Positions 35,549 to 38,324 of a stretch of DNA of 38,324 nucleotides are shown one piece after another (position 1 is the first letter of the stretch; every line of letters starts with the position of its first letter). This DNA comes from Planctomycetaceae bacterium (GTDB taxonomy: Bacteria > Planctomycetota > Planctomycetia > Planctomycetales > Planctomycetaceae), in NCBI GenBank assembly GCA_002726205.1, contig PBSL01000038.1:1-38324 (forward strand), read 5' to 3'. A program made the translations under genes and the position numbers. The notes beneath the pieces are model-generated. The model saw only the letters and a list, made by a program, of their open reading frames with translations, made no database searches and was not told where the DNA came from.

Positions 35549-36931
35549 TCAAAACGCATCGTCGGAGAAGTAGCCTCCGTCGGGTTCGTCGAGGCTGCTG
35601 TAGTTGGCGAACCGCATCGACTCCTTGATAAAGGTCAGGACCGTCGTGTCGGTTGGGCCGTTGCGGTTCTTGGCGATGATGATTTCGGCCTGCCCGGGGC
35701 GGTCTTCGGGATCGTAACGATCGGGCCGATGAAGAAATAACACCACGTCGGCATCCTGTTCGATGGCCCCGCTTTCTCTGAGGTCACTGAGCCGAGGTCG
35801 CTTGTCCTCTCGGTGTTCGACGCCGCGGTTCAACTGCGCCAGCGCGATAACCGGGACATGGAGTTCTTTTGCGAGGAACTTCAGCCGTCGGGTGATCAGG
35901 GCGATTTGCTGTTCCCGCGGCGACGATTTGTCTTCCGGTTCGACCAACTGGAGGTAGTCGATGATGATCACGCCGATGTTCTGTCGTCGTCGAAGCCTGC
36001 GGGCGATCGCCGAAATCTGGGCGATCGTTCGGCCAGGGCGGTCGTCGAGATAGAGCGGGGCTTCGGAGAGTTCCGAGGAGGCGCTGACGAGCAGTTTTCG
36101 TTCCGCGTCGTCGAGTGTTCCGGACCGGAGGCGGTGGCCGTCGACGTGTGACCGGATCAACAGGAAACGTTCAGCGAGTTCGAGGTTGGACTGCTCGAGA
36201 CTGAAAACCAGGACGCCGTCACCGCGGCCCATCGCGATTCCTTCGGCAAGGTTACAGACGAAGGCTGTTTTTCCCATGCTGGGGCGGGACGCCAGGACGA
36301 TCAACTCGGAAGGTTGCAGGCCATTGAGCTGCCGGTCGAGGTCGTTGAATCCAGTGGGAATGCCGCTGATGACCTCGTCGTTCTCCATCCGTTCGTTAAT
36401 GCGGTCGAACGCTTCGAGCAGGATGTCCTTGATCAGGATCTTGTGGTTGGCTCCCTGGTCGTCAAGGATTCCGAAGACCTTTTGCTCGGCCGAGGAAAGC
36501 ACTTCATCGGGATCTCGTGACCCGTGGTAGCACTCGGTCAGGATTTCGTTGCAGGCGAAAATCAATTGCCGCTGCACCCACTTGTCTCGAACAATTCCAG
36601 CGTAGTACCGCGCGTGTGCCGCGTGGGGTACGCTTTCGAGCAACTGGTGCAGGTAGTTGGTGCCGCCGACGTCATCGAGTTGGCTGTGGCGGTCGAGTTC
36701 CTCGGCCAGCGTGACCGGGTCGATTCCCTGGATCCCGTTGTCGTAAAGCTGTCGAATCGCGGTGAAGATCTTCTGGTGAGCATCAACGTAGAAGTGGTCG
36801 GCCGAGACGACATCGGCGACCTCGTCGAGCACCTCGTTCATCAGCAGTACGCTGCCAAGAACGCCTCGCTCGGCGTCGAGATTCTGCGGAGGGAGCCGGT
36901 CGAAACCGGTGGCGGCTGCAACGACAGACAT
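35549..36931 (-). CDS. dnaB: Replicative DNA helicase DnaB
   Basis: Hexameric 5'-3' helicase of the replication fork. The 460-residue protein has the N-terminal domain (PPQNLDAERGVLGSVLL, the primase-binding part) and the RecA-like C-terminal domain with Walker A ASRPSMGKTAF, SLEQSNLELAERFL, Walker B VIIIDYLQLV, ALAQLNRGVEHREDKRP and SDLRESGAIEQDADVVLFLHR. No intein is present. The start ATG 36931 has GGAGGG about eight bases upstream, a strong ribosome-binding site. It is the last gene of the rpsF-ssb-rplI-dnaB run on the minus strand, 51 bases after rplI. Confidence 0.97.
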   Translation of the reverse strand: MSVVAAATGFDRLPPQNLDAERGVLGSVLLMNEVLDEVADVVSADHFYVDAHQKIFTAIRQLYDNGIQGIDPVTLAEELDRHSQLDDVGGTNYLHQLLESVPHAAHARYYAGIVRDKWVQRQLIFACNEILTECYHGSRDPDEVLSSAEQKVFGILDDQGANHKILIKDILLEAFDRINERMENDEVISGIPTGFNDLDRQLNGLQPSELIVLASRPSMGKTAFVCNLAEGIAMGRGDGVLVFSLEQSNLELAERFLLIRSHVDGHRLRSGTLDDAERKLLVSASSELSEAPLYLDDRPGRTIAQISAIARRLRRRQNIGVIIIDYLQLVEPEDKSSPREQQIALITRRLKFLAKELHVPVIALAQLNRGVEHREDKRPRLSDLRESGAIEQDADVVLFLHRPDRYDPEDRPGQAEIIIAKNRNGPTDTTVLTFIKESMRFANYSSLDEPDGGYFSDDAF

Positions 36932-36982
36932 CGCTCGTCCCTCCGTGAACGGTTGAGACCGGGATGGTTCTCCGCTGAAACG

Positions 36983-37498
36983 TCAGTCCTCGGGCATCTC
37001 GTCGGCCGACGGGACGACCCAGACCTTGACCTCGGCGGTGACGTTCTCGTGGAATTGTACGGCAATGGTGTACATTCCAATTTCCTTGAGTACGCCGGTC
37101 AGTTTGATCTGGTCGGGTTCAATCGGCAGATTGGCCTCCTTGAGGGCCTTGCTGATTTCGATCTCTGTGACCGATCCGTACAACTGGCCATCGGCGTTCG
37201 CGTTGGCCTCGATCGTGGTGCTGTAGTTCCCGACCTGTTCGGCCAGCTCCTGCAGCTTCTTGATCTCGCTCGCCTGCAACTCCAGCAACCGCGCGCGGTG
37301 TTTCTCCACGGACCGACGATTTTCCTCGGTGGCCATCGTCGCCAGTCCCTGCGGGATCAGGAAGTTGCGGGCGTAGCCGGGCTTGACCTTGACGATGTCG
37401 CCGGGGATCCCCAGCTCCGCTACCGGTTCAGCCAGCAGCAGCTCGACGGAGGTGTTGGTACTGCCGGCAACGTGGGGAGTGGTCCGTTTTCGACTCAT
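36983..37498 (-). CDS. rplI: 50S ribosomal protein L9
   Basis: A 171-residue protein. The N-domain is typical: SVELLLAEPVAELGIPGDIV then KVKPGYARNFLIPQGLA. The long connecting helix (RRSVEKHRARLLELQASEIK) and the C-domain (GQLYGSVTEIEISKALKEAN, then LKEIGMYTIAVQFHENVTA) follow. About 15 extra residues (MSRKRTTPHVAGSTNT) precede the usual start and no internal start codon replaces the ATG, so the extension appears real. It is part of the large subunit near the L1 stalk. Gap to ssb 93 bases, to dnaB 51 bases. Confidence 0.95.
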   Translation of the reverse strand: MSRKRTTPHVAGSTNTSVELLLAEPVAELGIPGDIVKVKPGYARNFLIPQGLATMATEENRRSVEKHRARLLELQASEIKKLQELAEQVGNYSTTIEANANADGQLYGSVTEIEISKALKEANLPIEPDQIKLTGVLKEIGMYTIAVQFHENVTAEVKVWVVPSADEMPED

Positions 37499-37591
37499 GG
37501 CTCGTGTCAGAATCAGGAGAAGGGGGTTGGTGAGAACGTGTTCAGCTTCGGCGGTCTCTCGAAACGCGGCCTGGGAACGGGATCCGGACGG

Positions 37592-38077
37592 CTAGAAGGG
37601 GACCTCGTCATCCGGGGGCGTTGACGCGGGAGCCGGTGAGTCCCCTGTATTCGTCTGGGCGGGAGCCGGCTGAGAAGAGTCATTCCAGCCTCCACCTCCA
37701 CCACCACCACCGCCGCCGCCACCGCCACCGCCACCTTCGGATCGACTGCCGAGAAACTGGAGGTTTTCGCAGGTGACCTTGATTTTCGTCCGTTTCTGAC
37801 CGGTCTCACGATCGTTCCATTCGTCCATCGTCAACCGGCCTTCGATGAACACCGGGCGTCCCCGCGACAGGTATTCACAGGCAATTTCTGCCGTGCGGCC
37901 CCAGCAGGTCACGTCGATGAAGGCGGTTTCTTCTTTCTTTTCGTTGGTGTTGCGGTCGGTCCAATTGCGATTGACCGCTATTCCCAAGTCGGTGACGGCC
38001 ATCCCTGAGGGGGTATTCCGCAGTTCCGGATCCCTTGTCAGGTTGCCGATCAGCATGACCTTGTTGAGGTTGGCCAT
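37592..38077 (-). CDS. ssb: Single-stranded DNA-binding protein
   Basis: A 161-residue SSB. The OB fold covers about residues 1-108 (MANLNKVMLIGNLTRDPELR, AVTDLGIAVNR, AFIDVTCWGRTAEIACEYLS, GRPVFIEGRLTMDEW). The linker contains a run of 16 Gly followed by a Pro/Ala/Thr-rich stretch. The C-terminus is DDEVPF, the conserved acidic tip used to bind partner proteins. It works as a tetramer at replication and repair sites. The gene follows the probable rpsF by 55 bases and precedes rplI by 93 bases. The start ATG 38077 fits the family. Confidence 0.96.
   Translation of the reverse strand: MANLNKVMLIGNLTRDPELRNTPSGMAVTDLGIAVNRNWTDRNTNEKKEETAFIDVTCWGRTAEIACEYLSRGRPVFIEGRLTMDEWNDRETGQKRTKIKVTCENLQFLGSRSEGGGGGGGGGGGGGGGGWNDSSQPAPAQTNTGDSPAPASTPPDDEVPF
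37688..37735 (-). repeat. GGN codon run coding for 16 glycines in SSB
   Basis: Sixteen successive Gly codons (GGT, GGC and GGA mixed) encode the linker of SSB. Codons vary, so the run is not a pure trinucleotide repeat, but it contains short pure stretches (four GGT, three GGC) that could change length by slippage. Confidence 0.85.
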
Positions 38078-38132
38078 CCTTGCATCTCCATTCTGCCGGT
38101 TTCAGCCGGCGTGTCCCCTGCCCGGGGGAAAA

Positions 38133-38324
38133 TCAGGCCGAGGTCGGCTCGCCACCGCCGGTGGTGGCTGCCTCGACCTCAGTGGACTCGTCGGTCGAGT
38201 CCTCGGTTGTCGCGCCGCCATCGGTCTTCTCGGCCTGTTCGGTCGTCTCGGCCTGTTCGGTCGTCTCGGCCTGTTCGGTCGTCTCGGCCTGTTCGGTCGT
38301 CTCGGCCTGTTCGGTCGTCTCGGC
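38133..38324 (-). CDS. rpsF: Probable 30S ribosomal protein S6, C-terminal tail only
   Basis: The frame runs from the window edge to TGA at 38135-38133, giving 63 residues. They consist of AETTEQ repeated five times, then AEKTDGGATTEDSTDESTEV and an Ala/Thr/Gly-rich end with GGGEPTSA. No S6 core is visible, so the name rests on position: rpsF normally stands directly before ssb. An acidic, low-complexity C-terminal tail is known in S6 of several bacteria, including modified glutamate tails. If this is not S6, it is an unknown acidic-tailed protein in the same operon. The tail would be disordered. The stop lies 55 bases before ssb. Confidence 0.6.
   Translation of the reverse strand, partial: AETTEQAETTEQAETTEQAETTEQAETTEQAEKTDGGATTEDSTDESTEVEAATTGGGEPTSA
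38231..38324 (-). repeat. Perfect 18-bp tandem repeats in the acidic tail
   Basis: CGGCCTGTTCGGTCGTCT (plus-strand form) is repeated five times without a single change from 38231 to 38320, then continues with CGGC to the window edge. Each unit codes for AETTEQ in the minus-strand frame. The array is cut by the edge, so the true copy number is higher or equal. The unit length keeps the frame. Confidence 0.95.

Noticed and set aside
36524-37624. Plus-strand open frame of 366 residues across dnaB, rplI and the rplI-ssb gap
   Set aside because: It covers parts of two certain genes on the other strand and has no family resemblance.
37688-37735. Poly-Gly run as a sign of a frameshift or pseudogene in ssb
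   Set aside because: The frame continues to the correct DDEVPF end, so the gene is intact.
38231-38324. Tandem repeats as a CRISPR array
   Set aside because: Units are directly adjacent without spacers and encode an in-frame peptide repeat.

Overview
The window reads as chromosomal DNA of a planctomycete (Planctomycetota). It is GC-rich and tightly packed, and ribosome-binding sites range from good to absent. It carries gene families that are especially expanded in that phylum: a DUF1549/DUF1553 protein with Ig-like and haem-type motifs, a PPC-domain secreted protein, two secreted PQQ-like beta-propellers, and a cupin/epimerase/Gfo-Idh-MocA sugar module. No RNA gene, insertion sequence, prophage or CRISPR array was seen.

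Layout. (1) 1-6806, minus strand: a Prc/Tsp-type periplasmic protease cut by the window edge, a secreted protein of unknown function, dxs, an ispA-like prenyl diphosphate synthase overlapping dxs (isoprenoid supply), and an M20 peptidase. (2) 6942-11209: a GNAT acetyltransferase, a small coiled-coil/winged-helix protein, an SGNH-hydrolase-like membrane protein lacking the nucleophile serine, and proA. (3) 11255-14658, plus strand: an orphan FliM-like protein, then the translation cluster infC-rpmI-rplT-pheS without pheT. (4) 14655-20568: a tandem zinc-ribbon protein behind a PQQ-like propeller, a divergent FHA-GAF-AAA+-HTH sigma-54 activator, a 476-base stretch without a recognisable gene, an 89-residue unknown protein with a near-ideal terminator, and a second PQQ-like propeller. 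(5) 20635-24679, minus strand: a phosphomannose-isomerase-like cupin, a TIM-barrel epimerase and a Gfo/Idh/MocA oxidoreductase, followed by greA. (6) 24876-30221, plus strand: argC, argJ and bifunctional putA. (7) 30367-35223, minus strand: a PPC-domain protein followed by the DUF1549/DUF1553 protein, closed by a strong terminator. (8) 35549-38324, minus strand: the end of a probable rpsF, then ssb, rplI and dnaB. rpsR is not in its usual place.

Together these are mostly housekeeping genes (isoprenoids, translation, replication, arginine and proline metabolism) with planctomycete-type secreted and sugar-handling genes in between. I found no clear new defence or mobile system. The points most worth a second look are the perfect 18-bp repeats that make an acidic tail on the probable S6 protein, the orphan FliM-like gene, the SGNH protein with Glu in place of the catalytic Ser, the tandem zinc-ribbon protein, and the 18419-19264 region with hairpins around a small unknown protein.
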